Below, piece by piece: positions 6,243 to 15,057 of a stretch of DNA of 64,000 nt. This DNA comes from Cyanobacteria bacterium GSL.Bin1 (GTDB taxonomy: Bacteria > Cyanobacteriota > Cyanobacteriia > Cyanobacteriales > Rubidibacteraceae): contig JAAANX010000083.1 of NCBI GenBank assembly GCA_009909085.1, positions 1 through 64,000 on the forward strand, written 5' to 3'. The translations under genes were made by a program, and so were the position numbers. The notes below the pieces were generated by a model that saw only the letters and a program-made list of their open reading frames with translations, had not been told where the DNA came from and searched no databases. Each line of letters starts with the position of its first letter. The first letter of the stretch is position 1.

Positions 6243-6395
6243 ACGCGATCGCGCTTCCCTTCCTCCCCTTTCTCAAACAACGATCGCGCTTCCCTTCCTC
6301 CCCTTTCTCAAACAACGATCGCGCCTTCCTCTCCTTCCCCAAACAGCGATGTGGCGAAGCTACCGCTCTACGAGCATCGCGCTCCTTCCCTCTTC
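6243..6395. repeat. HIP1 minisatellite array, 4-5 units
   Basis: Begins immediately after the antidote stop codon. The last unit contains a 27-bp hairpin insertion (6351-6377). Confidence 0.7.
6347..6381. repeat. 27-bp double-hairpin insertion in HIP1 (copy d)
   Basis: GCGAT (to 6350) and CGCGC (from 6378) flank exactly 27 bp ending in AT. The sequence differs from copies a-c but the layout is the same: GTGGC-GAA-GCTAC, then GCTC-TAC-GAGC. Removing the 27 bp restores a perfect HIP1 core within the array rhythm. Confidence 0.75.
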
Positions 6396-6443
6396 TACAA
6401 AATTTGGCACTTTTAACTAATCAGTTTTCTTTAGATTTTCCAG

Positions 6444-6743
6444 TTAATCTGGGTCAAGCGACTTGTTAGCTGTAGCATCATATAAACTACCAGATACGTA
6501 CTTATGAAGGATGCTCGATACAAGTGTTTGATAGGGGATACCTTCCTCTAATGCACGCCTTTGTAGTGCTTCTAGATCACGTGAGGAGATGCGAATATTG
6601 ATGCGTTTATCTTTTTTGAAGGTCTCTTCCGCAGCTTTCGCAAGTTCCTCTTTTCGCTGTGGCGTGACAACAGACTTAAACTCTCCTGCTTCAAAATCAC
6701 GCAGAATCTCTTTTTCTTCCGCATTTAGTTTCATTTGACTCAT
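6444..6743 (-). CDS. CopG/BrnA-like antitoxin
   Basis: This 99-aa protein begins MSQMKLNAEEKEILRDFEAG and has a C-terminal ribbon-helix-helix: KRINIRISSRDLEALQRRAL followed by EEGIPYQTLVSSILHKYVSG. This is the BrnA/CopG antitoxin layout for BrnT toxins. Its ATG overlaps the toxin stop by 4 bp, toxin first. The N-terminal half is present as a decayed copy at 4428-4565. Expected to bind the toxin and repress the operon. Confidence 0.8.
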   Translation of the reverse strand: MSQMKLNAEEKEILRDFEAGEFKSVVTPQRKEELAKAAEETFKKDKRINIRISSRDLEALQRRALEEGIPYQTLVSSILHKYVSGSLYDATANKSLDPD

Positions 6744-7018
6744 GAATTGCCTCCAAGGTATTGTTTGGTTGCTTTTCTACTGGGAATCACCGTTTTTAAA
6801 AAGATTTCATCATCATTTTCTACGTATGGGACTAAATAGGCATATTCATCAACCTCTACAACAAATATCCGTTGACTTGGATCTTTAACTTGGTTGGGGT
6901 GTTCAATATCGTCCAGCAATCGTCCCTTTTGTATGTTAAACAAAATATCCTCAAAAGATATCTGACGGTCTTCTATAAGTTGCTGATTTTTTTTTGAGTT
7001 CCAGTTGAAAGGCTTCAT
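6740..7018 (-). CDS. BrnT-like toxin
   Basis: A 92-aa protein with the BrnT pattern: FNWNSKKNQQLIEDRQISFE at the N terminus (W-x-x-x-K ... ISFED), a central LLDDIEHPNQ, strands RIFVVEVDEYAYLVPYVEND, and the C-terminal FLKTVIPSRKATKQYL where T-x-x-P-S-R-K replaces the usual RxISAR-x-AxxxE. BrnT members are RNases of the RelE-like fold. It is the first gene of a coupled pair. Family assignment is good; activity is inferred. Confidence 0.75.
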   Translation of the reverse strand: MKPFNWNSKKNQQLIEDRQISFEDILFNIQKGRLLDDIEHPNQVKDPSQRIFVVEVDEYAYLVPYVENDDEIFLKTVIPSRKATKQYLGGNS

Positions 7019-7095
7019 GAGGTTGAGTTTAACAGATATGTGTGCTTATTGGCATCATTTCTAGTAGCCTTCTCCAACAAGACTTCACTAAAACA

Positions 7096-7362
7096 CGCGA
7101 TCGCGCTTCTCTCCCTTCCACATAAACAGTGATCGCGCGCCCCTCTCCTTCCTAAACACCGATCGCGCCTTCCCCTCCTTTCCAAAAACAACGATCGCGC
7201 CTTCTCTCCCCTTTCCAAAAACAACGATCGCGCTCCCCTCTCCTTCCTCAAACAGCGATCGCGCCTTCCTCTCCTTCCCCAAACAGCGATCACGCTTCTC
7301 TCCCTTCCACACAAACAGTGATCGCGCTCCCCTCTCCTTCCCAAACACTGATTGCGCCTCTA
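7096..7362. repeat. HIP1 minisatellite array, 8-9 units
   Basis: Units run at 30-33 bp with the same C/T-rich linkers; the final unit decays to GATTGCGC. Two overlapping minus-strand frames of about 100 codons here are shadows of the repeat. Confidence 0.75.
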
Positions 7363-7434
7363 TCCGCCGCACTGCCTTTTCAGCCATTATCACTTTACTA
7401 TAATGATCGAGCTCTCTCTATTCTTCACAAACCA

Positions 7435-7469
7435 CGATGGCTTCGCCGGTTCGCGTAGCGAACATTGCG
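7435..7469. repeat. 27-bp double-hairpin insertion in HIP1-like site (copy c)
   Basis: Insert 7439-7465 is identical to copy a (2380-2406). The right half of the site has mutated to TGCGC. Confidence 0.75.
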
Positions 7470-7530
7470 CTATCAGTTATCCCAAGGAAAATTATAGGTT
7501 TTAATCCAGTCCATCCTTACTAGCAATTTT
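7466..7530. repeat. dispersed island repeat, copy 4
   Basis: Contains CTATCAGTTATCCCAAGG and continues to ACTAGCAATT, nearly identical to 2407-2470. It borders the 3' end of the RelA/SpoT gene. Confidence 0.7.
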
Positions 7531-7549
7531 TGTTCTAAGCAGTGAAGTT

Positions 7550-8596
7550 TCAATTAGGCACTGAATTACTTGCTTCCATAACCTTTTCTATATATTTAGC
7601 AAAGTCGCTTGTATCTGCAAAATAATTTGGATATGCTTTTTTCAGTCCATGTACTGATGAGGCGGATACAAGGACAACATCTTTGTCAGTATTGTCCCTA
7701 AAGTCTTTTTCAAGGCTCGCGTATTGCTCTGTTGCTAATTTGAGTTGCTCTTTAGGAAATCGTTGTACGTTCATAATTGATTCCTTTATATCTAAAGTTA
7801 AAAGGAAATAATCACTCTTATTCTGAGTTTTTTGCCCTAAATGATGTGTAGAAACAGCAAAAGCTCGTAATCTTGGCAAAACTCCTAAATCTTCAATGGC
7901 TTGGATTAAAGCAACTCTATTTTCTGTATAAGCGTTATCAGATAGTTTATGTTCCTCAATTTCTTCAAAAGCGATGCTTGCAAGTTTAAAAAAATCCAAC
8001 CAAGAATCAGACCCTTGGCTTGCTTTAAGTGCTTGCCCCGTAAATGTTCCAACTACTTCAACAGCTGTAGCCCAAGAATGTTGAATCTTGCTTCTAATTT
8101 GTAATTCAACGGAATGTCTGGAATACTGTTTTTTATCTCCATTATATTGATATACCAAATGCAGACCTCGATAACCCGAGTATTTAGGAGATCGGAGATA
8201 ATCCCTTTCACGTCGAAGGATATTTCTTGTTCTGCCATTTACTATTTTATTTCTGACCGCATAGACTTTAGCTTGATTTGCTACAACAATTCTACACCCT
8301 GCAATGTCCTCCATGCGATCAAGTTTCATACCTCCTTCTCTTCTAAGTTTTGCAAGAATTGACGGTGTTCTTTTCAGTCGTTGTACAATAATTGATTTTT
8401 TGTCTACCTCAAAAGCTTTTTTTCGGAAGTATCCAAGCATGGATTGCATAGGGTATGCATGTGATGACCTCCAATTGGACAAAATGTCAAATGCTTCTAA
8501 ATACTTATCTAAATCAAATTGGGATGATTTTTGACATAGATAATCACCTGCACGCCTTACAGCTTTTTTCGTATAAATTAGTTCAGTCCAAGTCAA
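7550..8596 (-). CDS. RelA/SpoT synthetase-domain protein, no HD hydrolase
   Basis: A 348-aa protein with one RelA/SpoT nucleotidyltransferase domain (about residues 50-215). Motifs seen are LDRMEDIAGCRIVV, DYLRSPKYSGYRGLHLVYQY (with the Tyr that stacks the acceptor nucleotide) and VELQIRSKIQHSWATAVE. No HD hydrolase, TGS or ACT domain is present, so it is a small-alarmone-synthetase or toxSAS-like protein, expected to pyrophosphorylate a nucleotide or tRNA. The C-terminal 130 residues (with YFLLTLDIKESIMNVQRF) are unassigned. It is monocistronic, sits at the edge of a toxin-antitoxin island and has a 10-bp palindrome just upstream. Catalytic residues look intact. Confidence 0.8.
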   Translation of the reverse strand: MTWTELIYTKKAVRRAGDYLCQKSSQFDLDKYLEAFDILSNWRSSHAYPMQSMLGYFRKKAFEVDKKSIIVQRLKRTPSILAKLRREGGMKLDRMEDIAGCRIVVANQAKVYAVRNKIVNGRTRNILRRERDYLRSPKYSGYRGLHLVYQYNGDKKQYSRHSVELQIRSKIQHSWATAVEVVGTFTGQALKASQGSDSWLDFFKLASIAFEEIEEHKLSDNAYTENRVALIQAIEDLGVLPRLRAFAVSTHHLGQKTQNKSDYFLLTLDIKESIMNVQRFPKEQLKLATEQYASLEKDFRDNTDKDVVLVSASSVHGLKKAYPNYFADTSDFAKYIEKVMEASNSVPN

Positions 8597-8618
8597 TTAA
8601 ATATCACCCTTATCCTTG

Positions 8619-8654
8619 AAAATCATGAAACCTGTCAGAGTCACTCATGATTTT
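8619..8654. promoter_or_regulatory. 10-bp inverted repeat upstream of RelA/SpoT gene
   Basis: AAAATCATGA (8619-8628) and TCATGATTTT (8645-8654) form a perfect inverted repeat with a 16-nt spacer, 23 nt upstream of the RelA/SpoT start codon. Position suggests an operator, although an AT-rich hairpin is also possible. Confidence 0.45.
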
Positions 8655-8837
8655 ATTTGCCTAGAAAATAATATGACCATAATAACAAATTTATTATCTT
8701 TAAATCACAAATCTTAATTGATAAATTAATGAAGCTAATTCTCAGGTAATGAAAGAAACATCTCCATCCTTACTTTGCTAAACTATCAGCACTATTACGG
8801 TGGACTAATCTGCCCTTAGTGCCGCTAAAATAACGTC

Positions 8838-11800
8838 ATGGTTCATGTCAAGCGTTTAGAATTGTCGCGGTTTAAGTCGTTTGGTCAGACGACACAAATT
8901 CCGCTGCTAACGGGTTTTACTGTTGTTTCAGGTCCCAATGGGTCAGGGAAATCGAACATTCTCGATGCGCTATTGTTTGCGTTGGGCTTAGCTAGTTCCC
9001 GAGGAATGCGGGCTGAACGATTGCCCGATCTTGTCAATCATAATCAGAGTAATGGTAAAGGACGAGCCGAGACAACAGTTAAAGTGACCTTTGAACTGGA
9101 TGATGAGACGGAATGGTCGGTGGCGCGTCGGCTACGGGTGACGAAAGAGGGAAGTTATGCTTCTACGTTCTATATTAATGATGAAACTTGTACGCAAAGT
9201 CAACTCCATGAACAACTGCGGGCGTTAAGAATTTATCCCGAAGGCTATAACGTCGTTTTACAGGGGGATGTCACCCGCATTATTAGTATGAACGGGCGGG
9301 AACGGCGGGAGATTATTGATGAGTTGGCGGGGGTGGCAGAGTTTGACCGCAAAATTGCCAAGGCGAAGGAAACGCTGGAGACGGTAAAGGAAAAAGAAGA
9401 ACGGTGTGAGATTCTCCAACAAGAATTAATTAAAACGCGCGATCGCGCGGCCAGTGAACGCAATAAAGCGGAGAAATACCGTCAACTGAAGGCGGAAATT
9501 CAAGAGAAACAGCAATGGGAAGCCGTTTTGGAGTGGAAAGCCCTAAAACAGCAAATTGATACCTTACAGGGCGAAATTACGGGGAATGAGCAAACCTTAA
9601 CTCAACTGCAGCAGACGATTCAAACTACAGAAAGTCAAATCCAAGAAGCCAGTCAAACTCTAGATGACTTGAACGCCCAAGTGAAAGCCTTGGGAGAAGA
9701 TGAACAGTTAGAAGCAACCTCCAAGTTGGCAACGCAAAAAGCCCAACAAGAACAACTCCAACAACGAGAAGCAGAACTGAATCAAATTCTCCAAGATACA
9801 GCCACTGCACAGGAACAAACCCAACAGCAACGGCAAGAACAGCAGTCTCGCTTACAAACCCTGCAACAGGAACTAGAAAACCTCACTCAGACGAAAATCC
9901 AAGAATTACAGCAGGCAACTGAAGCAGCGCAAGCCAAACTGGCAGACAGTCGCGAACAAGCCAACGCCATTGCCTCAGCTTCCGAAGAATGGATTCAACA
10001 ACAAACCCAACTCAGTCAACAAATTAATCAACTTCAAAATAGCCTTAACCCGCAGCGCACCGAACAAGCCCAACTGCAAGAACGAGAAACCCAACTGCAG
10101 CAAAAAATCGCAGAACAACAAACTACCCTTGCTTCTCTAAACCCTGAACTGGAAACCAAACAGCAAACCATCCAAGAATTAGAACAAGCCGTTAATCAAC
10201 TGCAAGAACAAGTTCAAACTCTCGCACAACAACTGAGTCACGCCGAAGAAGAGAAGAAACTGCAACAGTCGACCCAAACCCGTCTTTTACAAGAACAACG
10301 GGATAAACAACGCAAGTTAGATAAACTGGAAGCCACTCAACAAGCCCAACAAGAAGCGCAAGGAACCTATGCCACCCAAATTATTCTACAGGCTAATCTC
10401 CCTGGCGTTTGTGGTTTAGTTGCCCAACTCGGACAAGTGGAACCGCGCTATCAACTCGCTTTGGAAACGGCAGCCGGGGGAAGACTAGCAAACATCGTGG
10501 TGGAAGATGACCAAGTGGGGGCAAAAGCGATTCAACTCCTGAAAGAAAAGCGCGGCGGACGCGCAACCTTTCTCCCCCTCAATAAAATTCAAGCCCCGCG
10601 TCAAAATATGACCGCTGCCTTGCGGTATGCCAATGGCTTTGTGGATTATGCTGCCAACTTAATTGATTGTGAACCCCGCTATCAGGTGATTTTCGCTTAT
10701 GTGTTTGGTAATACCGCGGTGTTTACAACCTTAGAAAATGCCCGTCCGCATCTCGGGAAAACCCGTATCGTCACCTTAGAGGGAGAAATTTTAGAAAGCA
10801 GTGGCGCGATGAGTGGGGGAAGTCGTAGCACGCGCTCTAGCCTTCATTTTGGCACAGCTACCGAAACGGAATCCGATGAAATTCAACAGTTAAAAGCCCG
10901 TTTAGCAGAAATTGATGAAATTTTAGCGGTTTGTGAACCCAAAATTGAACAAGCGACTGCTGAAAGTCAACGTCTAACCGAAAAACTCAATGAAACCCGC
11001 CAACAGCATCAGGAACAACAATGGCAGTATAAGCAAACTCAGCAGGAAATTGAACGTCTCAGCCAACAGCAACAGCAAGTGAGTCAACAATTAAGTCAAA
11101 ACGAAACTGAACTCGTGCAACTGCAAGGGCGTTTAGAACTCTTAGCCAACAGCATCCCGCAGCAAGAAACGGAGTTAGTGCAACTGCAAGCCGAACTCGC
11201 GGATCTCGAAGCCAGCCATAGCAACACCCAATGGCAGGAGATTCAACAAGTGATTAAACAACAGGAAGCAGAGTTAAAGCAAGCGGAAACGGCATTGAAT
11301 GAAGCGAAACAGCAACAACAGCAGCTGGAAACTGAACAACTCCGCTTACAGGAAAAAATTTCCACGTCAGAACAACGGTTAACCGAGTATGAACAGCGCG
11401 TGTTAGAGACAAACCAACAAAAAGCGAGTGTGGAAACCCAACAACAAGAAATTGCTGAAAAAATTGCCGAAACCGATACTATTATTGCCCAATTACAAGA
11501 GAAACTCGGTAAACTCAAAGAAGAGCGCGATCGCGCTGACCAAACCCTTCGTTCCCATCAACGTCAACAAGATAAGCAAACTTGGAAGCAGCAAAAGCTG
11601 CAAGAAACCCTCAGCGAACAGCAAGACCAACTCGCCACTCTCCAAAGCCAGTATAAAGAAAAGGGAAATGCTCTTCCAGAACCACTTCCCGAAATTCCTG
11701 AATTAGTGCAAGAAACGCCCAGCGAAACCATTACCTTTGCTAACTACAGCGAACAACTAACCCACCTGCAAGAAGAACTGCGCCAGATGCAAAAACGCTT

Positions 11801-12395
11801 GCAAGACATGGAACCGGTCAATATGCTGGCGTTAGAAGAATACGAGAAAACCCAAGCCCGTTTGGATGACCTCACCGAAAAACTAACCACTCTCCAAGCG
11901 GAACGGAACGAACTTCTCCTGCGCATCGAAACCTTTACCACCCGTCGCCTTGAAGCGTTCAACGAAGCTTTTAACGCTGTTAACGAAAACTTCCAAACCA
12001 TCTTTGCCACCCTCTCCGAGGGCGATGGCTACTTACAATTGGATAAACCAGACGACCTTAGTAACGCCAACCTCAATCTGATCGCCCATCCCAAAGGAAA
12101 ACCGGTTCAACGCTTACACTCGATGTCTGGCGGAGAAAAATCATTAACCGCTCTTAGTTTTATTTTCGCCCTCCAACGCTATCGTCCTTCGCCATTCTAT
12201 GCCTTTGACGAAGTGGATATGTTTTTGGATGGAGCAAATGTTCAACGATTAGCTACAATGATCAAACAGCAAGCCGAGCAAGCCCAATTTATTGTCGTTA
12301 GTTTACGGCGACCGATGATCGAAGCATCTATGCGAACCATAGGCGTCACCCAAGCCAGAGGCGCGTACACCCAAGTTTTAGGTATTAAACTCTAA
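8838..12395 (+). CDS. smc: chromosome segregation protein SMC
   Basis: This 1185-aa protein is a full-length SMC ATPase. It has Walker A GPNGSGKS at residues 32-39, a QGDVTRII segment near 150, a first coiled-coil arm very rich in Gln/Glu, a hinge (about 510-670, including GGRATFLPLNK and LEGEILESSGAMSGGSRS), the second coiled coil, the ABC signature LHSMSGGEKSLTALSF and Walker B PFYAFDEVDMFLDG near the C terminus. SMC dimers with ScpA/ScpB compact and segregate the chromosome. Start ATG 8838 gives the usual MVHVKRLELSRFKSF N terminus. The gene is alone on its strand for 240 bp upstream; no scp genes are nearby. Confidence 0.97.
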   Translation: MVHVKRLELSRFKSFGQTTQIPLLTGFTVVSGPNGSGKSNILDALLFALGLASSRGMRAERLPDLVNHNQSNGKGRAETTVKVTFELDDETEWSVARRLRVTKEGSYASTFYINDETCTQSQLHEQLRALRIYPEGYNVVLQGDVTRIISMNGRERREIIDELAGVAEFDRKIAKAKETLETVKEKEERCEILQQELIKTRDRAASERNKAEKYRQLKAEIQEKQQWEAVLEWKALKQQIDTLQGEITGNEQTLTQLQQTIQTTESQIQEASQTLDDLNAQVKALGEDEQLEATSKLATQKAQQEQLQQREAELNQILQDTATAQEQTQQQRQEQQSRLQTLQQELENLTQTKIQELQQATEAAQAKLADSREQANAIASASEEWIQQQTQLSQQINQLQNSLNPQRTEQAQLQERETQLQQKIAEQQTTLASLNPELETKQQTIQELEQAVNQLQEQVQTLAQQLSHAEEEKKLQQSTQTRLLQEQRDKQRKLDKLEATQQAQQEAQGTYATQIILQANLPGVCGLVAQLGQVEPRYQLALETAAGGRLANIVVEDDQVGAKAIQLLKEKRGGRATFLPLNKIQAPRQNMTAALRYANGFVDYAANLIDCEPRYQVIFAYVFGNTAVFTTLENARPHLGKTRIVTLEGEILESSGAMSGGSRSTRSSLHFGTATETESDEIQQLKARLAEIDEILAVCEPKIEQATAESQRLTEKLNETRQQHQEQQWQYKQTQQEIERLSQQQQQVSQQLSQNETELVQLQGRLELLANSIPQQETELVQLQAELADLEASHSNTQWQEIQQVIKQQEAELKQAETALNEAKQQQQQLETEQLRLQEKISTSEQRLTEYEQRVLETNQQKASVETQQQEIAEKIAETDTIIAQLQEKLGKLKEERDRADQTLRSHQRQQDKQTWKQQKLQETLSEQQDQLATLQSQYKEKGNALPEPLPEIPELVQETPSETITFANYSEQLTHLQEELRQMQKRLQDMEPVNMLALEEYEKTQARLDDLTEKLTTLQAERNELLLRIETFTTRRLEAFNEAFNAVNENFQTIFATLSEGDGYLQLDKPDDLSNANLNLIAHPKGKPVQRLHSMSGGEKSLTALSFIFALQRYRPSPFYAFDEVDMFLDGANVQRLATMIKQQAEQAQFIVVSLRRPMIEASMRTIGVTQARGAYTQVLGIKL

Positions 12396-12527
12396 AGTCT
12401 TTACATTGGATACGATAAGATTAGTAGGCAAGACGCGGTTAACCCGCTCCGACCACAAAAGTATAGATTAACCAACTCCTAATTTACTGATACAAGCTGC
12501 GAGATCAAGGACTAGCAGAACAAAACA

Positions 12528-13544
12528 ATGACAACTGAATTCAATCGTTTACGCTCTGAAGTTATCAATACCCAAGTCATCACCCGTAACAGCGGAAAGC
12601 GGTTAGGCGTAGTCAAAGAAATGCTCGTTGATATAGATCGGCGAGAAGTGGTGGCATTGGGGTTAAGAGACAACTTGATCTCCGTTGCAGGGATGCCACG
12701 CTATATGTATCTAGAAGACATTACTCAAAGTGGGGATGTCATTCTAGTTGAAGATGAAGAAGTGATCGAAGATGTTGACATCGAAGCACTGAGTGCATTA
12801 ATCAACTGTGAAGTCATCACGGAAGACGGAGAAATGCTGGGGCGGGTCCGTGACTTTCAATTCAATATGGAGGATGGCAAAGTCTCGTCTTTGATCATTG
12901 CGTCTTGGGGATATCCGCAAATTCCGGATCAAATTCTCAGTACCTACGAACTCCCCATTGAAGAAATTGTTAGCAGCGGTCCCAACCGGATTATTGTCTT
13001 TGAAGGCGCAGAAGAACGTCTCACGCAGTTAACTGTTGGTCTCTTAGAAAGACTAGGAATTGGTAAAGCGCCTTGGGAAAAAGACGACGACGATCTTTAC
13101 TATACTCCGCCGACCGCTCGTCCAGAAAATCAGTTAGGAACTGGCTTACCGGAACGTCCTCCGATTCGCCAAGAACCGGTTGAACGTCGAGAACCGATTC
13201 GGGAACCCGTTTATGAAGAAGAACCGGTTTACGAAGAAGCCTGGACAGAAGAAGAATGGCAAGAACCAGAAACCCCTCCTCGTCAAGAAGAGTCGATTCG
13301 CTATCAAGAAGCAGTTTTAGAAGAAGACAACTGGGGAGATGCTGATGCACCTTATGATGAACCAGAGTATGAACCGGAACCGCTCAATGGTTTAGAGGAT
13401 GAAGAAATTGAAGAAGATGTTTGGCGAGATGAGGATGAAACCTATGTCCCGCCAAAAGTTGATCTTCCTGAAAAACCAAAAGCGAAGGACAAAACGAAGG
13501 AAAAAGAGAAAGAACCTGAGTACGAAGAAGAAACTAATTATTAG
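12528..13544 (+). CDS. PRC-barrel domain protein
   Basis: A 338-aa protein with two PRC-barrel repeats: residues about 5-85 (SEVINTQVITRNSGKRLGVV) and about 90-165 (LINCEVITEDGEMLGRVRDF). The remainder is a low-complexity acidic and proline-rich tail with REPVYEEEPVYEE-type repeats and a Lys/Glu end, likely disordered. PRC-barrel proteins in cyanobacteria are linked to RNA metabolism or photosynthetic complex assembly, but no specific role can be assigned. It follows smc by 132 bp in the same direction. Confidence 0.85.
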   Translation: MTTEFNRLRSEVINTQVITRNSGKRLGVVKEMLVDIDRREVVALGLRDNLISVAGMPRYMYLEDITQSGDVILVEDEEVIEDVDIEALSALINCEVITEDGEMLGRVRDFQFNMEDGKVSSLIIASWGYPQIPDQILSTYELPIEEIVSSGPNRIIVFEGAEERLTQLTVGLLERLGIGKAPWEKDDDDLYYTPPTARPENQLGTGLPERPPIRQEPVERREPIREPVYEEEPVYEEAWTEEEWQEPETPPRQEESIRYQEAVLEEDNWGDADAPYDEPEYEPEPLNGLEDEEIEEDVWRDEDETYVPPKVDLPEKPKAKDKTKEKEKEPEYEEETNY

Positions 13545-13617
13545 GGAGAGTTGTTCAGGATGGCTTGTTGCTTGCTGAAAATTCCATGATTTTCTTGCTC
13601 GCTAATTTTTTAAGATG

Positions 13618-14271
13618 ATGCATGATCGCCAACCCGAAAAATCGAATCTTGATGAACAGATCAATCAATTGAAATCGGCACATCAAAACAAGTCATCCCC
13701 CATGTCTCAAGAAAACTCAAACACTGATCCCACTGATGAATTGTTAGAAGCAGTAAAGTCTCAGTTTCAGCAACAATCTGATTCCACTGAAGATAATGAC
13801 TTGGTGGATGAAGTGAAGTCTCAATTTCGACAAAACTCTCAGGACAATGCTGCTGAATCATCTCTCAGTGAACTCAAATCTCAGTTTCAAAATGCGTCTC
13901 CTCCTTCTCAAGAGAGTGAAGAAGACTCATTAGCCGAGATCAAATCTCGTTATCAACAGCAGAAACAAGGTGCTTCTGCGCAAAAGCGTGATTCTCGCAC
14001 CGATGAGTTACTGGAATCTTTGAAAACCCAACATCACAGGCAAAAAAAAGAGCACACCGAAGAGGACTACAAACGTCATCGCGAGGAAATCATCAAAGCT
14101 GAACAACAAAAACAGAAAAAACGCAAGTATTTAACCCAGAAAGCCCAAACCTGGTTAGAAAACCTCGATCCCTATTCTGATGAAGGATTTTGGTTTGAGG
14201 AGTTTGCAGAAAGTTATTCGTCTCGGTTGGAGGCGGCTGTCGATTATCTTGCTGTTTTCGAGGAAAATTAA
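13618..14271 (+). CDS. repeat protein, possible Slr1339-type salt-stress family
   Basis: A 217-aa hydrophilic protein. Its first 140 residues carry at least five spaced copies of a short motif: LLEAVKSQFQQ, LVDEVKSQFRQ, LSELKSQFQ, LAEIKSRYQQ and LLESLKTQHHRQ, each separated by about 25 acidic, Ser/Gln-rich residues. The C terminus (WLENLDPYSDEGFWFEEFAE) is a compact conserved block that recalls the Slr1339 salt-stress family; I give this as a resemblance. Two ATGs stand in tandem at 13615 and 13618. The K-S-x-F motif could be a repeated short binding peptide. Confidence 0.65.
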   Translation: MHDRQPEKSNLDEQINQLKSAHQNKSSPMSQENSNTDPTDELLEAVKSQFQQQSDSTEDNDLVDEVKSQFRQNSQDNAAESSLSELKSQFQNASPPSQESEEDSLAEIKSRYQQQKQGASAQKRDSRTDELLESLKTQHHRQKKEHTEEDYKRHREEIIKAEQQKQKKRKYLTQKAQTWLENLDPYSDEGFWFEEFAESYSSRLEAAVDYLAVFEEN

Positions 14272-14412
14272 CCCTGCTCAAGAAAACGGTAGCATGAGAC
14301 AATTCTGTTTAGAGGTAGGGAATGCTGGTTTGTCGCGCAAGCATTATTCTCGTTTTTGTTAGACTAAACTTGTGATCCCAACAGAATTGATTCAGTCAAA
14401 AAGAGGTGAAAT

Positions 14413-14988
14413 ATGGGAATTTCTTTGCAGAAAGGACAACGGGTTTCGCTCGAAAAAGTATCTCCCGGTTTAGAAGCAGTATTTGTCGGTTTAGGTTGGG
14501 ATGTGAATCAAACGGATAGCGGAAGCGATTTTGATTTAGACACTTCTGTTTTTCTTTTAGGTAGTGATGAAAAGCTGATTTCTGATAATCATTTAGTTTT
14601 TTATAACAATTTAAAGAGTCCTGATCCTGACAATTCTGTGGAACATATGGGCGATAACCTTACCGGTGCAGGAGAAGGGGATGACGAAGTCGTCATTATT
14701 AACTTGAAGAAAGTTCCAGAAGATGTGCAAAAGATAACCTTTGTCGTCACAATTTATGATGGTGAAAAACGGGGACAAAACTTTGGACAAGTGAGTAATG
14801 CCTTTGTCCGTTTAGTTGATGTTAAAACCAAAGAAGAAGTACTTCGCTACGATTTAACCGAAGAGTATTCCATCGAAACGGCCATGATTATGGGAGAACT
14901 GTATCGAAAAGATGGAGAATGGCGCATGAGTGCAGTGGGTCAAGGCTATGAAGGCGGATTACAGGCAATTCTCAATCGTTATAGTTAA
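14413..14988 (+). CDS. terD: TerD family protein
   Basis: The 191-aa product is a textbook TerD/CABP domain: MGISLQKGQRVSLEKVSPGL, LGWDVNQ, DFDLDTSVFLL, FYNNLKSPDPDNSVEHMGDN and LTGAGEGDDEVVIINL, the latter two holding the Asp-rich calcium sites. TerD proteins bind Ca2+ and belong to the tellurite/chemical-stress Ter systems. GAGGTG lies 8 nt before ATG 14413. Neighbouring genes encode membrane coiled-coil and solute-binding-like proteins that may act with it at the membrane. Family call is secure. Confidence 0.93.
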   Translation: MGISLQKGQRVSLEKVSPGLEAVFVGLGWDVNQTDSGSDFDLDTSVFLLGSDEKLISDNHLVFYNNLKSPDPDNSVEHMGDNLTGAGEGDDEVVIINLKKVPEDVQKITFVVTIYDGEKRGQNFGQVSNAFVRLVDVKTKEEVLRYDLTEEYSIETAMIMGELYRKDGEWRMSAVGQGYEGGLQAILNRYS

Positions 14989-15057
14989 ATAATTGATCCC
15001 CCTTGTCTCGGGAGAAATTAAGATATCCGACAACACTTGTTTGGGTCGGGGAACGTC

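Noticed and set aside
5178-7393. Arg/Glu/Ser-rich open frames of 60-140 codons across the minisatellites on both strands
   Set aside because: Their peptides simply translate the 31-bp repeat in different frames (ARSLF, RDRCLG, RDHCLC), with no SD signals and no family resemblance.
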